Assembly: GCA_016717595.1 (NCBI GenBank)
Contig: JADKFE010000013.1
Location: forward strand, 20,606-84,605
From: Deltaproteobacteria bacterium
GTDB lineage: Bacteria > Myxococcota_A > UBA796 > CAJQPC01
Direction: 5' to 3'
Length of the DNA: 64,000 nt
The first letter of the stretch is position 1. The number at the start of each line of letters is the position of its first letter. Under the pieces are notes generated by a model, which was not told the origin of the DNA, did no database searches, and saw only the letters and a program-made list of their open reading frames with translations. This document shows positions 43,265 to 52,295 of this stretch, piece after piece. Made by a program: the position numbers and the translations under genes.

Positions 43265-43720
43265 ATGAGCGAGCGTGATCCCCCAAGCGGCGCGGAGCGG
43301 CTGGGGCTGGTGATCGTCGAAGAACATCCTGCGCGGCGCCTCGGGCGCGCGGCGGCGCTCTCGGCGCGTTGGCGTGTGCTCGCCTTGGAGTCCGCCGACT
43401 CCTTGAGCCGGGTGCAGCGCGCCGAGCGACCGGCCTTGGTGCTGCTCTCTGTGGATCCCGCGCACCCCGGCGCCGCCACCCGCGCGGCGCAGCGGGCGAA
43501 GACTGAGCTGAGCCCGCCCCGGGTTGGCCTGCTCTGCCACGGGCGCGTGGACGATCCCGCCGCCCTCGTTCTGGGCTGCGGCGCGGACGGCTGGCTGGGC
43601 GGTGAGGTCAGCGAGGCCACGCTCAACGCCTGGGTGGCGCAGGTGATGCGCGGCGAGCGCCCGATCACCCAAGACCCCGCGCCGCGACGGGGGCTCTTGG
43701 GCCGGCTTTGGGGGCGCTGA
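43265..43720 (+). CDS. Degenerate response-regulator receiver-like protein
   Basis: 151 residues from ATG 43265. The fold order matches a receiver domain: LGLVIVEEHPARRLG as the first strand with acidic EE, ALVLLSVDPAHPG as the third strand, then VGLLCHG and DGWLGGEV as later strands. The position of the phosphorylated Asp is taken by Ser in LLSVD, so classic phosphotransfer is unlikely. A short basic tail (RRGLLGRLWGR) ends the protein. It could act as a non-phosphorylated signalling adaptor. It lies between two minus-strand genes. Confidence 0.7.
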   Translation: MSERDPPSGAERLGLVIVEEHPARRLGRAAALSARWRVLALESADSLSRVQRAERPALVLLSVDPAHPGAATRAAQRAKTELSPPRVGLLCHGRVDDPAALVLGCGADGWLGGEVSEATLNAWVAQVMRGERPITQDPAPRRGLLGRLWGR

Positions 43721-43734
43721 GGCCGATCGGTGGC

Positions 43735-44664
43735 TCAGGTCAGCCCGCCCGCTGAGTGCTGCTCGGCGAGCTGCTCCCGCTCAAGCCAAGAGATGCAGGT
43801 GACCGGGCAGGCGTCGATGGCGTCCTGGATGAGATCCATCGGGCCCTCTTGTTTGAGCACTTCAGCCTTGGCCTCGCCGGGCAAGGTGAAGACGTCGGCC
43901 GTCTGCTCCACGCAGGTGCCGCAGGAGATGCACTCCCATTGGTCGATGGTGAGCACCTTGCCCACGGCCTTGGCGCGGCTGGACTCGTTGTCGACGGGGC
44001 CGATGAAGGGCACGCCGTCGGCGGTGTAGTTGATGCCCACCGTGGCGAGGGTGACGTCGCGGCCGTTGGCGCGCATCCGCTCGCGGTACCCTTCGAGGTC
44101 GGTGGAGCTGTCGTCGGCGTGGCGGCCCTCTTTGAGGCCCCCGGCGGCGGCCATGGCGGCCAGCGCGGCGAAGGAGGAGGTCTGGGGAGCCTCGGCCTTG
44201 GCGGGCTCGGCCTTGGCGGGCTCGGCCTTGGGCGCCTCGATGACCGGCGCGGGCTTGGGCGCCTCGACCTTCACGGGCTCGACGACGGCGGCGGGCTTGG
44301 GCGCCTCAACGACGGCCTCCACCTTCACGGGCTCCGCGGCGGGCTTGGGCGCCTCGACCTTGGCGGCCTCTTTTTTCGCCTTCTTGGGCTCGGCCTTGGG
44401 CGCCTCGACCTTCACGGGCTCGGCCTTGGGCGCCTCGACCTTCACGGGCTCGGCCACGGTGGTGACGGTCACCCCCTGGGCCTTGAGCGCTTGGAGCTCT
44501 TGTCTCGTGGCCGCCAGCTCAACCATGAGCTGCCGCACGATGCCCTCTAGGTTGCGGAGGTCAACCCGCAGGTTGTTGAGCTGAATCTCTCGCTCGTCGT
44601 AGTCACCAGAGACCGCGGCCTTCTGAAACCCGGCGAAGGCCGAGCCGACCATCGTGCGAATCAT
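43735..44664 (-). CDS. Coiled-coil/EPVKVEA-linker/4Fe-4S ferredoxin fusion
   Basis: 309 residues from ATG 44664. The first 65 residues are helical and likely coiled-coil (EIQLNNLRVDLRNLEGIVRQ). About 125 residues of Lys/Glu/Pro/Ala repeats follow, with four EPVKVEA units. The C-terminal 70 residues form a bacterial-type single-cluster ferredoxin with C245-x2-C248-x2-C251 and C286-P, plus C290. A ferredoxin on a long tethering linker is unusual and suggests electron delivery to a specific complex. Neighbours give no clear partner, and no redox enzyme is adjacent. Confidence 0.85.
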   Translation of the reverse strand: MIRTMVGSAFAGFQKAAVSGDYDEREIQLNNLRVDLRNLEGIVRQLMVELAATRQELQALKAQGVTVTTVAEPVKVEAPKAEPVKVEAPKAEPKKAKKEAAKVEAPKPAAEPVKVEAVVEAPKPAAVVEPVKVEAPKPAPVIEAPKAEPAKAEPAKAEAPQTSSFAALAAMAAAGGLKEGRHADDSSTDLEGYRERMRANGRDVTLATVGINYTADGVPFIGPVDNESSRAKAVGKVLTIDQWECISCGTCVEQTADVFTLPGEAKAEVLKQEGPMDLIQDAIDACPVTCISWLEREQLAEQHSAGGLT

Positions 44665-44756
44665 CCTGCACCTCATCCTGTGGTCGCGCCCGGGGCAGGG
44701 CGCTCGCGCCGACACAGCGTAGCGGAGCAGACCCCGGGGCAGCAAGCCTAAGCGTG

Positions 44757-44782
44757 TTGAGCGCTCAGAATTGCGCGCTCAA
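44757..44782 (-). terminator. Hairpin at the end of the HTH gene
   Basis: An 8-bp perfect inverted repeat (TTGAGCGC 44757-44764 and GCGCTCAA 44775-44782, 10-base loop) overlaps the stop of the gene at 44779. No T-run follows. It could be a transcript-end hairpin between this gene and the ferredoxin fusion further along the same strand. Confidence 0.35.
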
Positions 44783-46482
44783 ACGGCCTCTTCCCACGCC
44801 TCGACAAAACGCTGCGCCCGATCGGCGAGGGGCTGGAGCTGGTCGTAGACCTGGCGATCCTCAACCTCGGTCTGGAGCCGCACAAAAAACGCCTCGTCGA
44901 GCACGAGCTGGTCCCCCACCCGACGGGCGACGCCGAGGCCCTGGAGGATCTCCGCGAGCTGCTCGCCTGTGACCCCGGCTCGGGGGCGGCGAATGACGAG
45001 CCAGCCTTGTTCGCTGCACAGCTCGTCCAGCAGGAGGAGCAGCTCCCCGACCCGCTTTCGACCCCGCCAGAGCTCGACGCTGCCGTCGCGCAGGCGCAGC
45101 ACCCGACGCCAGCCCGGGCGGCGGTGCAGGATCAACAGCGCCGTCAACAAGGCGAGGTGGGGCACGTTGGCCACGGCCCGAAGGCGTAAGGTGACCTGAT
45201 CGGGGATGGAGCGGCCTTGGGGCTCACCCGTGGCGAAGACGCCGCCGTGCACGAGCTCTCTGCGGTCGGTCACCCGCGGCAGACCCACGCCGTTCTTGGC
45301 CTGACGGGCGCGCTCCAACAGGCGGTTGGCTTCAGCGATGCCCCCGGCCAAGGCCGTGAGGTTCGACGGCAAGGCGAAGAACAGGCCCTCTTGGTCTTGA
45401 AGCTCCAGAAACGAGCCGGTCTGGGCGCTGGGCTCGGGGCCGGTCTCTCCGGCGATGGGGAAGTCGTCGATGGAGCGGCCCAAGAGCACCCGCTCCAGAT
45501 CTTTCACCAGCCGCGACGGCGTGACCGTCTCGCCGAAGACCCGGCGATCCCACGACGTGAAGCGCTCGCGGAGCTGGCCGTAACGCACCGCCGCGCCGGG
45601 GTGACCCGAGGCCGCCTGGCGCATGTTGTCCAGGTACTCCCGATACCGAGGGTCGGAGAGCGCGACGCCGGCCACGGTCTCGGCCAGCTCACGGCGCCAC
45701 ACCGCGCCCCAGCTCCCGACGAGGCGATCGCCCACACGGAAGGCGTCGCCGCGGCGCACGGCCATCTCGGCGTAGCCCCCCACCGCCACGCCCTCAGCGC
45801 CGCCTTTGTCGAGCACAGCGCGCAGATGACCGAGGCTCAGCTCGCCGTTGTCCAGAAGCGCGCGGAGCACGAGGCGGTAGACGTCGGGGGACTCGGGGCC
45901 GACGAGCTTTGGGGCGAGGGTCTCTTCAGGGGGCTTGGCGGCCTGATCGGGGCCGAAGTCCAGCGCGAGCTGCTGGGCTTTGGGGCGGCGGGGCCCCAGG
46001 CGTAAGGCGGGCTCCAGGAGGCTACGCACGGCGCTGGCGCGGCGCTTGGCCGTGGCTTCAGCCATGTCCGGCGCCCACTGCTGGATGAAACGACCCAAGG
46101 CCTCGGTGTCGGGGAGCTCGTCGCGGCCGGTCATCAACTGCACCACGAAGTCGTTCGCCCACGCCGCCTGCGCGTACACCCGAGGGCGATCGGGGCCGGC
46201 GAAGACGTACTCCAGCCCAAGCTCGGTGAGCTGCAGGCGACCGCCCACGGCGTCGGTTGTGGTGAGCCCCAGCCACTCCCCGGCCTGGCTGTAGTAGTGG
46301 ACCGTGCGCAGCTCACAGTCGAGGATCTCGGCGATGGATCGTGGCTCACGCACCCCCTGGCCGATCAGCTCCATCACCCGGGCGAGCAGGCGCGGGCTGT
46401 TCGCGTTGGGGATCAAGACGTTTCGAGGCGGACGAGCGGCCATCGGTGTATCGGGGCTGAGAGGAGTGACTTGATGCGTCAC
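44779..46482 (-). CDS. Large HTH-containing protein of unknown function
   Basis: 567 residues from GTG 46482, with GAGG so close to the start that the true start may be ATG 46443 (13 residues later). Residues about 18-75 look like a winged-helix DNA-binding domain (RLLARVMELIGQGVREPRSI, EILDCELRTVHYYSQ). The middle and C-terminal parts have no motif I can place, though an acidic ELEDQ-like region and an RRPGWRRVLRLRDG stretch suggest a folded second half. It is divergent, 114 bases apart, from the ATPase-like gene at 46598, and the pairing suggests a joint system. Confidence 0.7.
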   Translation of the reverse strand: MTHQVTPLSPDTPMAARPPRNVLIPNANSPRLLARVMELIGQGVREPRSIAEILDCELRTVHYYSQAGEWLGLTTTDAVGGRLQLTELGLEYVFAGPDRPRVYAQAAWANDFVVQLMTGRDELPDTEALGRFIQQWAPDMAEATAKRRASAVRSLLEPALRLGPRRPKAQQLALDFGPDQAAKPPEETLAPKLVGPESPDVYRLVLRALLDNGELSLGHLRAVLDKGGAEGVAVGGYAEMAVRRGDAFRVGDRLVGSWGAVWRRELAETVAGVALSDPRYREYLDNMRQAASGHPGAAVRYGQLRERFTSWDRRVFGETVTPSRLVKDLERVLLGRSIDDFPIAGETGPEPSAQTGSFLELQDQEGLFFALPSNLTALAGGIAEANRLLERARQAKNGVGLPRVTDRRELVHGGVFATGEPQGRSIPDQVTLRLRAVANVPHLALLTALLILHRRPGWRRVLRLRDGSVELWRGRKRVGELLLLLDELCSEQGWLVIRRPRAGVTGEQLAEILQGLGVARRVGDQLVLDEAFFVRLQTEVEDRQVYDQLQPLADRAQRFVEAWEEAV

Positions 46483-46597
46483 CTCAACTTAACACTTGAC
46501 AACACAAATTGAGATCGGTGAACCTGGGGAATGTGAGATTCCCTCCCAGAACGCGGGAGATCGGGCCTTGCACGATCCTTCTCGCCGAGAGCGCCCC

Positions 46598-47622
46598 ATG
46601 AGCCGTCTTCAGCGTCGTGTCGAACATCCAAGTCTTGTCCGGGAGCAGGGCTCCTTCAACCCGGATCAGCACGAGCTGGAGGCCGCGATCCGAGGCCGCA
46701 CCTCTCGCAAAGTGCGGGCGCACCTGCGGCGTATGGACCCGGTGGTGCTCACCACGCCGCGCTGGTCCGAGCCCCAGGCCTTCTTGGAGGATCTCGCCCT
46801 GGACCTCGCCGTGGGTGAGCCCGCCTTGGGCTGCCGAACCGTGTCCTTCCGCCCGCTCAAGGGCCGCCCGGTGACCGAGGCCTGGCACTTCGTGATGCAG
46901 GTGCTCGCCCAGCTCTCCGAGCGGGAGTGGACGGAGGTGCGCACGCCGAGCGTCGCCGATCGCCGGGGCCTACGCACGGTCTGCCGGGATCTCCTCCTGC
47001 GCGCTCAAGATCACCGCCGTGAGGACGCCCACCCCCAGGTCGCGCTTCTGGGCCACGGCGCCGAGCACCTGCCCGTGGAGGTCGTCGAAGATCTCGGCGA
47101 GGCCTGGGCCCGCTTCGCCCAGGAGATCCCCCACGACCGCCGGGCGACGCTCCTGCTCGCGGGCTCTGTGGACGCCCCGGCCTTGGCCTTGGACGGCGGG
47201 GTGGAGGTCGGGCTCCAAGACTTCGGCGAGGCTGAGGCCGCGGCCACCTTGGTCGGCCAGGCTGGGCCCGCCGGTCGCCGTGAGCTGGAGGGCGCCGCGC
47301 GCTTCACCGGGGGCATCCCCGCGCTGGTCACCGCCTTGGGCCACGGCGCCCGGGGCAACGGGTCGATGCCCAGCGGCGAGGCGGCCTTGCTGCGCGCCAT
47401 CGGGCCCCTGGCCGATGAGATCCGCTACGCCGTCGACATCGCCTCGGGCAAGTCCGAGCTCGCCGATCGCCTCGACAGCCTGCGGCGCGGCGACCCGCTG
47501 ATCGAGGTGCCCTGAGGCTCGACCGCCCCCTGGCCTTGGCCGGGCTGCTCAAGCGGGTGCGCCTTCTGGGGGAGGACCGCGTCCTGCTGCGCGCCCCGGC
47601 CATCGCCGCGGCCTTGGGCTAA
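46598..47622 (+). CDS. Degenerate ATPase-like protein, interrupted by a probable one-base frameshift near its end
   Basis: ATG 46598 gives 305 residues ending at TGA 47513. An in-frame TTG at 46496 is a possible earlier start. Inserting one C in the CCC run at 47510-47512 joins the frame to 36 further residues (LRLDRPLALAGLLKRVRLLG then ending AAALG) and ends exactly one base before the mltG stop on the other strand. The layout resembles AAA/STAND ATPases with a C-terminal winged-helix, such as VALLGHGAEHLPVEVV in place of a Walker B, but I see no GxxxxGK[ST] P-loop, so ATP binding is doubtful. It is divergent from the HTH protein at 44779-46482. Confidence 0.65.
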
Positions 47623-48600
47623 CTACCAGATCCCGTACTTCTGGCGGTAGCTCTGGTGCTCGGCGGCGTTGCGGCTGGGGTGCAAGACGCCGTCCTTGTC
47701 GTGCAGGTAGTACCAGTACTCGCTGGCCACGGGGTTCATCGCCGCCTGCAGAGAGTCGGCGTTGGGGTTGCCGATGGGTGTCGGCGGCAAGCCCGGGCGC
47801 AGGCGGGTGTTGTAGGGGTCGTCGGGGTCGCGCAGGCGCTTGAGGAAGGCGTCGCGGTCGTTCCACTCGGCCAAGGTGTAGCGGCTGGTGGCGTCCACAC
47901 CGAGGTTCCACTGGCTGTCGATACGTTTCCACAAGATGCCCGCCACCAAGGGGCGGTTCGCCGGGGTGGGCTCCTCCCGCTCCAGCATCGAGGCCATGAT
48001 CACGACCTCGTACAGCGTGCGCTGGCCGAGGTTGGGGGTGGGGCCCAGGCGCTCGGTGAAGGTGTCGAGCTGGCGCTGGATGAAGACATCGACGGAGAAC
48101 TTCAGCGGATCGACCATGTAGGTCTCGGGGTAGAGCAGGCCCTCTAGGCTGCTCAAATCGCCGAGGCCCTGGGGCAGCTTGAACCGGCCCGGCTCTCCGG
48201 CGGCGCGGGCGTAGGCCCCGGCCTCGATCCAGCCGCGCTCCGTGAGCGCCGCGTCGATCTCGCGGATGCGCCAGCCCTCGACGATGGTGAACGGCTCATC
48301 GTTGGGCAGAGGCGCGCCGCAGAGCGTCTCCATCAGCTCGGGCAGGGCCATCGCCGGGCTGACCTTAAAGCGCCCCGCCTTGAGGCAGCCGCCGGAGCCG
48401 CTGCGCCGAAGCCAGAGCTTCCAGGTCCACTCCGAGTCCACCAAGCCCGCCTGCACCAAGGCCGGGGCGAGGCCCTTCGCCGTGGCGCCAGGCGGCACCT
48501 CAAAGACGCGGGGCTCGGCGTCGGCGGGGTTCATGGGGGTGTTGGCCTTGTCGTCGATGACAAAGCAGCCGAGGGGGGCGAAGGCGAAGGCGAGGAGCAT
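47623..48600 (-). CDS. mltG: Endolytic murein transglycosylase MltG (YceG-like)
   Basis: 325 residues. It has the MltG core: VFEVPPGATAKGLAPAL for the LysM-like region, SSLEGLLYPETYMV and ASMLEREEP with the catalytic Glu, then ILWKRIDSQWNLGVDAT and RLRPGLPPTPIGNP. MltG cuts nascent peptidoglycan strands during elongation. The N-terminus is a short hydrophobic stretch ending LGC, which could be a lipobox (with Pro at -3, imperfect) or a membrane anchor. It is tail-to-tail with the ATPase-like gene. Confidence 0.92.
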   Translation of the reverse strand: MLLAFAFAPLGCFVIDDKANTPMNPADAEPRVFEVPPGATAKGLAPALVQAGLVDSEWTWKLWLRRSGSGGCLKAGRFKVSPAMALPELMETLCGAPLPNDEPFTIVEGWRIREIDAALTERGWIEAGAYARAAGEPGRFKLPQGLGDLSSLEGLLYPETYMVDPLKFSVDVFIQRQLDTFTERLGPTPNLGQRTLYEVVIMASMLEREEPTPANRPLVAGILWKRIDSQWNLGVDATSRYTLAEWNDRDAFLKRLRDPDDPYNTRLRPGLPPTPIGNPNADSLQAAMNPVASEYWYYLHDKDGVLHPSRNAAEHQSYRQKYGIW

Positions 48601-48671
48601 GGCGCGATCGGTAACCTGCCGGTTGTTTGCGCGCTCTTGACACGAATCTCACAAAGCCGCATCCTCTGGGA

Positions 48672-50258
48672 ATGCTCCGCCTCCTATGGGCCTTCGCCGC
48701 CTGCGCCGATCCCCCGACGCCGAACGACGATCGTGTCGCTGAGAGCGTCATGACGTTCAACCTCGACTCCGGCGAGACCGGCGCCGACTCCGGCGACACC
48801 GGCCACACCGGCGACTCCGGCGACACGAGCCCCCCGGATCTCCCCGCCCTCACCGTGGACCTCCTGGTGATCGGCTCGGGCCCCGCGGGGCTCAGCGCGG
48901 CCTGGGCGGCCCAGGAGGCCGGGGCCTCGGTCTTGATCTTGGAGCGTGAGGAGCGCGCCGGAGGATCGGGCTGGTACGCCTCCAACTTCTTCGCCGCCGG
49001 GACCCGTTTCCAGGCCGACGCCAGGATCGTGGACAGCCCCGCCCAGGCCCTCGCCGAGTGGCAAGGCTTCACCGCGGGCGGCGACCCCAACGACCCCTGG
49101 GTGATCGCCCTCGCTGAAGGCTCGGCGGCGGTGGTCGAGGGCCTCGTGGACGTCTGGGGCGTGAGCTTCGACGGCGTCAAGTCCGACATCACCATGGGCC
49201 CCACACCCCGGCAGCACCACCTCAGCGTCGATGGCGCGGGCCCCGTGGGCCCCTTGGTCGAGGCCAACGCCGAGGTCACCTGGCTCAACACCGAGGCCGA
49301 GGCTTTGGTCACCGAGGGCGACCGGGTGATCGGCGCACGTTTTGTAGAGCTCACCACCGGGGAGCGCGGCTGGGTGGAGGCCAAGGCCACCTTGGTGGCC
49401 ACCGGGGGCTTCGCCCGGGACATCGACCGGGTGCTCGACGACCGGCCCGAGCTAGAGGGCTGCACGATCGTGTTTGAGTCGGCCCCCCACGCCCAAGGCC
49501 GCGGCTTGGACCTCGTCGCCGTCGTCGGGGCCGCGACCACCCTACGCGGCGATCACGGCATCTACGTTCACTCGATCCGCGACCCGCGGCCCGGCTTTGA
49601 GGGCGAGGCGCTCTGGCTCTTGGGCCTGCAGCAGGCGGTCATCGTGAACCTCAACGGCGAGCGGGTGATCAACGAGCAAGAGATCCAAGGCTTCCAGATG
49701 GTCGATGCGCTCATCGCCGCCCCCGACAAGCGGCTCTTGGCCATCCTGCCCCCGGCGATGGTGCAAGGCTCCCCGGGCTGGATGCCGATGTACAACGTCG
49801 GCGAAGACGGCGACAAAGACTTCACCATCGACGAGCTCATCAGCATGGGCGTCGCCGCGCGGTTTGAGGATCTGCCGAGCCTCGCCGCCGAGACCGGCCT
49901 GCCCCAAGACACGATCACGACGACGATGACCCGCTATGAAGAGCAGGTCGCCGCGCGGCGTGACGCCGACTTTGGCAAAGATCGCACCTACCTCACGTCT
50001 TTTGAGGGCGGCCCCTACCACGTCGTCGAGCTTGTGCCGGGCTCGGCCAAGAGCTTCGGCGGCCTCGCCTTGGACCCTGAAGGCCGGGTGCTCGGCGTGA
50101 ACGGCGAGGCCATCCCCGGGCTGTGGGCGGCGGGAGAGGTCGCCGGGATGTTGGGCACGGCGGCCCTCGGCGAGGGGATGGGCGGGTCGATCACCGCCGT
50201 GTACTTCACCGGCCAGCGTGTCGGCGCCAACGCCGCCGCCGAGGCGCTCCACGAATGA
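48672..50258 (+). CDS. Exported FAD-dependent oxidoreductase (fumarate-reductase-like flavoprotein)
   Basis: 528 residues from ATG 48672. The N-terminus MLRLLWAFAAC is a short signal ending in a possible lipobox (FAAC). A Asp/Gly/Ser/Thr linker (GETGADSGDTGHTGDSGDTS) of about 20 residues follows. The FAD-binding fold begins at LLVIGSGPAGLSAAWAAQEAG and continues with LVATGGFARDID, typical of fumarate reductase, urocanate reductase or 3-ketosteroid dehydrogenase families. The C-terminal GLWAAGEVAGMLG is the second FAD contact. No heme or FMN domain is seen. The substrate cannot be named. It is preceded by mltG, divergent. Confidence 0.82.
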   Translation: MLRLLWAFAACADPPTPNDDRVAESVMTFNLDSGETGADSGDTGHTGDSGDTSPPDLPALTVDLLVIGSGPAGLSAAWAAQEAGASVLILEREERAGGSGWYASNFFAAGTRFQADARIVDSPAQALAEWQGFTAGGDPNDPWVIALAEGSAAVVEGLVDVWGVSFDGVKSDITMGPTPRQHHLSVDGAGPVGPLVEANAEVTWLNTEAEALVTEGDRVIGARFVELTTGERGWVEAKATLVATGGFARDIDRVLDDRPELEGCTIVFESAPHAQGRGLDLVAVVGAATTLRGDHGIYVHSIRDPRPGFEGEALWLLGLQQAVIVNLNGERVINEQEIQGFQMVDALIAAPDKRLLAILPPAMVQGSPGWMPMYNVGEDGDKDFTIDELISMGVAARFEDLPSLAAETGLPQDTITTTMTRYEEQVAARRDADFGKDRTYLTSFEGGPYHVVELVPGSAKSFGGLALDPEGRVLGVNGEAIPGLWAAGEVAGMLGTAALGEGMGGSITAVYFTGQRVGANAAAEALHE

Positions 50259-50307
50259 GGCGCTGGGTGCTATTCTGCTGGACGACCCCACCCTGGAGCA
50301 CCAGGAC

Positions 50308-51462
50308 GTGCGCCTGAACCCCCTCCTCAGCCAGCTCCGCACCTACCCCCAGGTCGCCTTGGACCAAAAGAAGCGGGAGGTGCAGCGCGCCGGGCGCGCG
50401 CTCTACGACTTAGGCACCGGGGATCCGCTGGAGCCGACGCCGCCCTGGATCCGCGAGGCGATCCGCGGCGCCGTGCCCGAGATCTCCCAGTACCCCACCG
50501 TGCGCGGCCCCTTGGCCCTGCGCCAGGCCATCGCCGGGTACATGACGCGGCGTTTTGGCCTGAGCCTCGATCCCGAGTCCGAGATCCTCCCCACTTCAGG
50601 CAGCAAAGAGGCGATCTTCCACCTGCCGCTGTTGGTGATCGACCCCCGGGCTGAAGATCGCCTCGTGATCGTCCCCGATCCCGGCTACCCCGTCTACGCC
50701 CGCGGCGCGCTGTTCGCCGGGGGTGAGCCCTGCTACGATCGCCTCAGCGACGACTTTGTGCAGCGCCCGTGGGAGCTCCCCACCGATGTTCTGCGCCGAG
50801 CGCGGATGATGTTCATCAACACGCCCCACAACCCCTCGGGCGCGGTGACGCCGCGGGAGGCCCTCGCCCGCACCTGGGAGGTCTGCCGCGATCACGACAT
50901 CTTGCTCGTGAACGACGAGTGTTACGCCGACGTGTACGCGGCCGAGCCGCCGCCGTCGCTGTTGGAGGTCGGCACGAAGGGCGCCTTGGTGGTTCACTCC
51001 TTGAGCAAACGCTCGGGCATGACCGGCTATCGTTCGGGCTTCGTCGCCGGGGACGCCGAGGCCGTGCGCGCCTTCGCGGAGCTGCGGGTGAACCTCGGCG
51101 TGGCCCCCCAAGACATCGTCAACGAGGGCGCCACCGTGGCCTGGGCCGACGACGCCCACGCCGCCGAGCGCCGGGCGCTCCTCGCCGAGAAGAAGCGGGT
51201 GTTCACCGCGCTCTTCGAGGAGCTGGGCCTCACCTTGGTCGCGTCCCAGGCCTCGTTGTACCTGTGGTTTAAGCCGCCGCCGGGCCTTGATGATGAGCAG
51301 TACGCGCTCAAGCTCCTCGACGTCGGCATCGTCGTCTCGCCGGGTCGGTACTTCGGCGTCACCGACGCGGGCAACGGTTATGTTCGCGCGGCGATGGTCC
51401 CCCCGCTCACCCAGTGCCGCGAGGCCGCGGCGCTCTGGCGAGAGGTTCACCGGACCCTTTAG
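50308..51462 (+). CDS. dapC: Succinyldiaminopimelate aminotransferase (class I/II)
   Basis: 384 residues from GTG 50308, which has a GGAG site upstream; earlier in-frame starts overlap the flavoprotein gene. The PLP fold is complete: SGSKEAIFHLPL, NTPHNPSGA (the NPxG motif), DECYADVYA and HSLSKRSGMTGYRSGF with the catalytic Lys. As the first gene of dapC-dapD-dapE, it most likely transaminates N-succinyl-2-amino-6-oxopimelate. The sequence alone would also fit related aminotransferases such as an LL-DAP type. Confidence 0.85.
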   Translation: MRLNPLLSQLRTYPQVALDQKKREVQRAGRALYDLGTGDPLEPTPPWIREAIRGAVPEISQYPTVRGPLALRQAIAGYMTRRFGLSLDPESEILPTSGSKEAIFHLPLLVIDPRAEDRLVIVPDPGYPVYARGALFAGGEPCYDRLSDDFVQRPWELPTDVLRRARMMFINTPHNPSGAVTPREALARTWEVCRDHDILLVNDECYADVYAAEPPPSLLEVGTKGALVVHSLSKRSGMTGYRSGFVAGDAEAVRAFAELRVNLGVAPQDIVNEGATVAWADDAHAAERRALLAEKKRVFTALFEELGLTLVASQASLYLWFKPPPGLDDEQYALKLLDVGIVVSPGRYFGVTDAGNGYVRAAMVPPLTQCREAAALWREVHRTL

Positions 51463-51485
51463 ACCTGAAGCTGCGCGGAGACGAC

Positions 51486-52295
51486 GTGACAGAGCTGAGC
51501 GAGCGGGTGCAGGCGGCCTATGCGGGGTCGCTGAGTCGTGAGGACGGTTGGGCGGCCACCCAAGAGGCCATGGCGCTTCTGGACCGCGGCCAGATCCGCG
51601 TGGCCGAGAAGGGCGAGGCGGGCTGGATCGTGCATGAGTGGGTCAAACAGGCCGTGCTCTTGTGGTTCCGTTACGCCGAGATGGTCGTTCACGACCTGCC
51701 GCCGTTTCAGTTCTACGACAAGGTGCCCCTCAAGCGGGATCTCGCCGCCCAAGGGGTGCGGGTGGTGCCGCCGGGCACGGTGCGCTATGGCGCCTACCTG
51801 GAGCGCGGCTGCGTGGTGATGCCCGGCTACGTGAACGTCGGGGCCTATGTCGGCGCGGGCACGATGGTCGACACCTGGGCCACCGTCGGCTCTTGCGCGC
51901 AGATCGGCAAGAACGTGCACCTCAGCGGCGGCGTCGGCATCGGCGGCGTGCTGGAGCCGCTCTCGGCCCGCCCGGTGATCATCGAGGACGGCTGCTTCAT
52001 CGGCTCCCGGGCGATCGTCGTCGAGGGCGTGATCGTCGAGGAGGAGGCGGTCCTGGGCGCGAACGTCGTGCTCACCGCGTCCACGCCCATCCTCGACGTG
52101 ACCGGGCCTCAAGAGGTCGAGCATCGGGGCCGTGTGCCCGCGCGCTCCGTCGTCATCCCCGGCACCCGCGCCAAACGGTTCCCGGCGGGCGAGTACCACA
52201 CGCCCTGCGCCTTGATCATCGGCCAGCGCAAAGCGAGCACCGACAAGAAGACCTCTCTGAACGAGGTGCTGCGTGAGCACGCCGTCTCCGTCTAG
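51486..52295 (+). CDS. dapD: Tetrahydrodipicolinate N-succinyltransferase
   Basis: 269 residues from GTG 51486, with GGAG 5-6 bases upstream; DapD is usually about 270-275 residues. The left-handed beta-helix hexapeptide repeats are visible (VVMPGYVNVGAYVGAGTMVDTW-like run, then AQIGKNVHLSGGVGIGG and EEAVLGANVV). It makes N-succinyl-2-amino-6-oxopimelate from tetrahydrodipicolinate. The 24-base gap after dapC and 23-base overlap with dapE indicate a tight operon. Confidence 0.95.
   Translation: MTELSERVQAAYAGSLSREDGWAATQEAMALLDRGQIRVAEKGEAGWIVHEWVKQAVLLWFRYAEMVVHDLPPFQFYDKVPLKRDLAAQGVRVVPPGTVRYGAYLERGCVVMPGYVNVGAYVGAGTMVDTWATVGSCAQIGKNVHLSGGVGIGGVLEPLSARPVIIEDGCFIGSRAIVVEGVIVEEEAVLGANVVLTASTPILDVTGPQEVEHRGRVPARSVVIPGTRAKRFPAGEYHTPCALIIGQRKASTDKKTSLNEVLREHAVSV

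Noticed and set aside
46496..46530. TTGACA at 46496-46501 as a promoter for the ATPase-like gene
   Set aside because: No acceptable -10 element lies 16-18 bases downstream.
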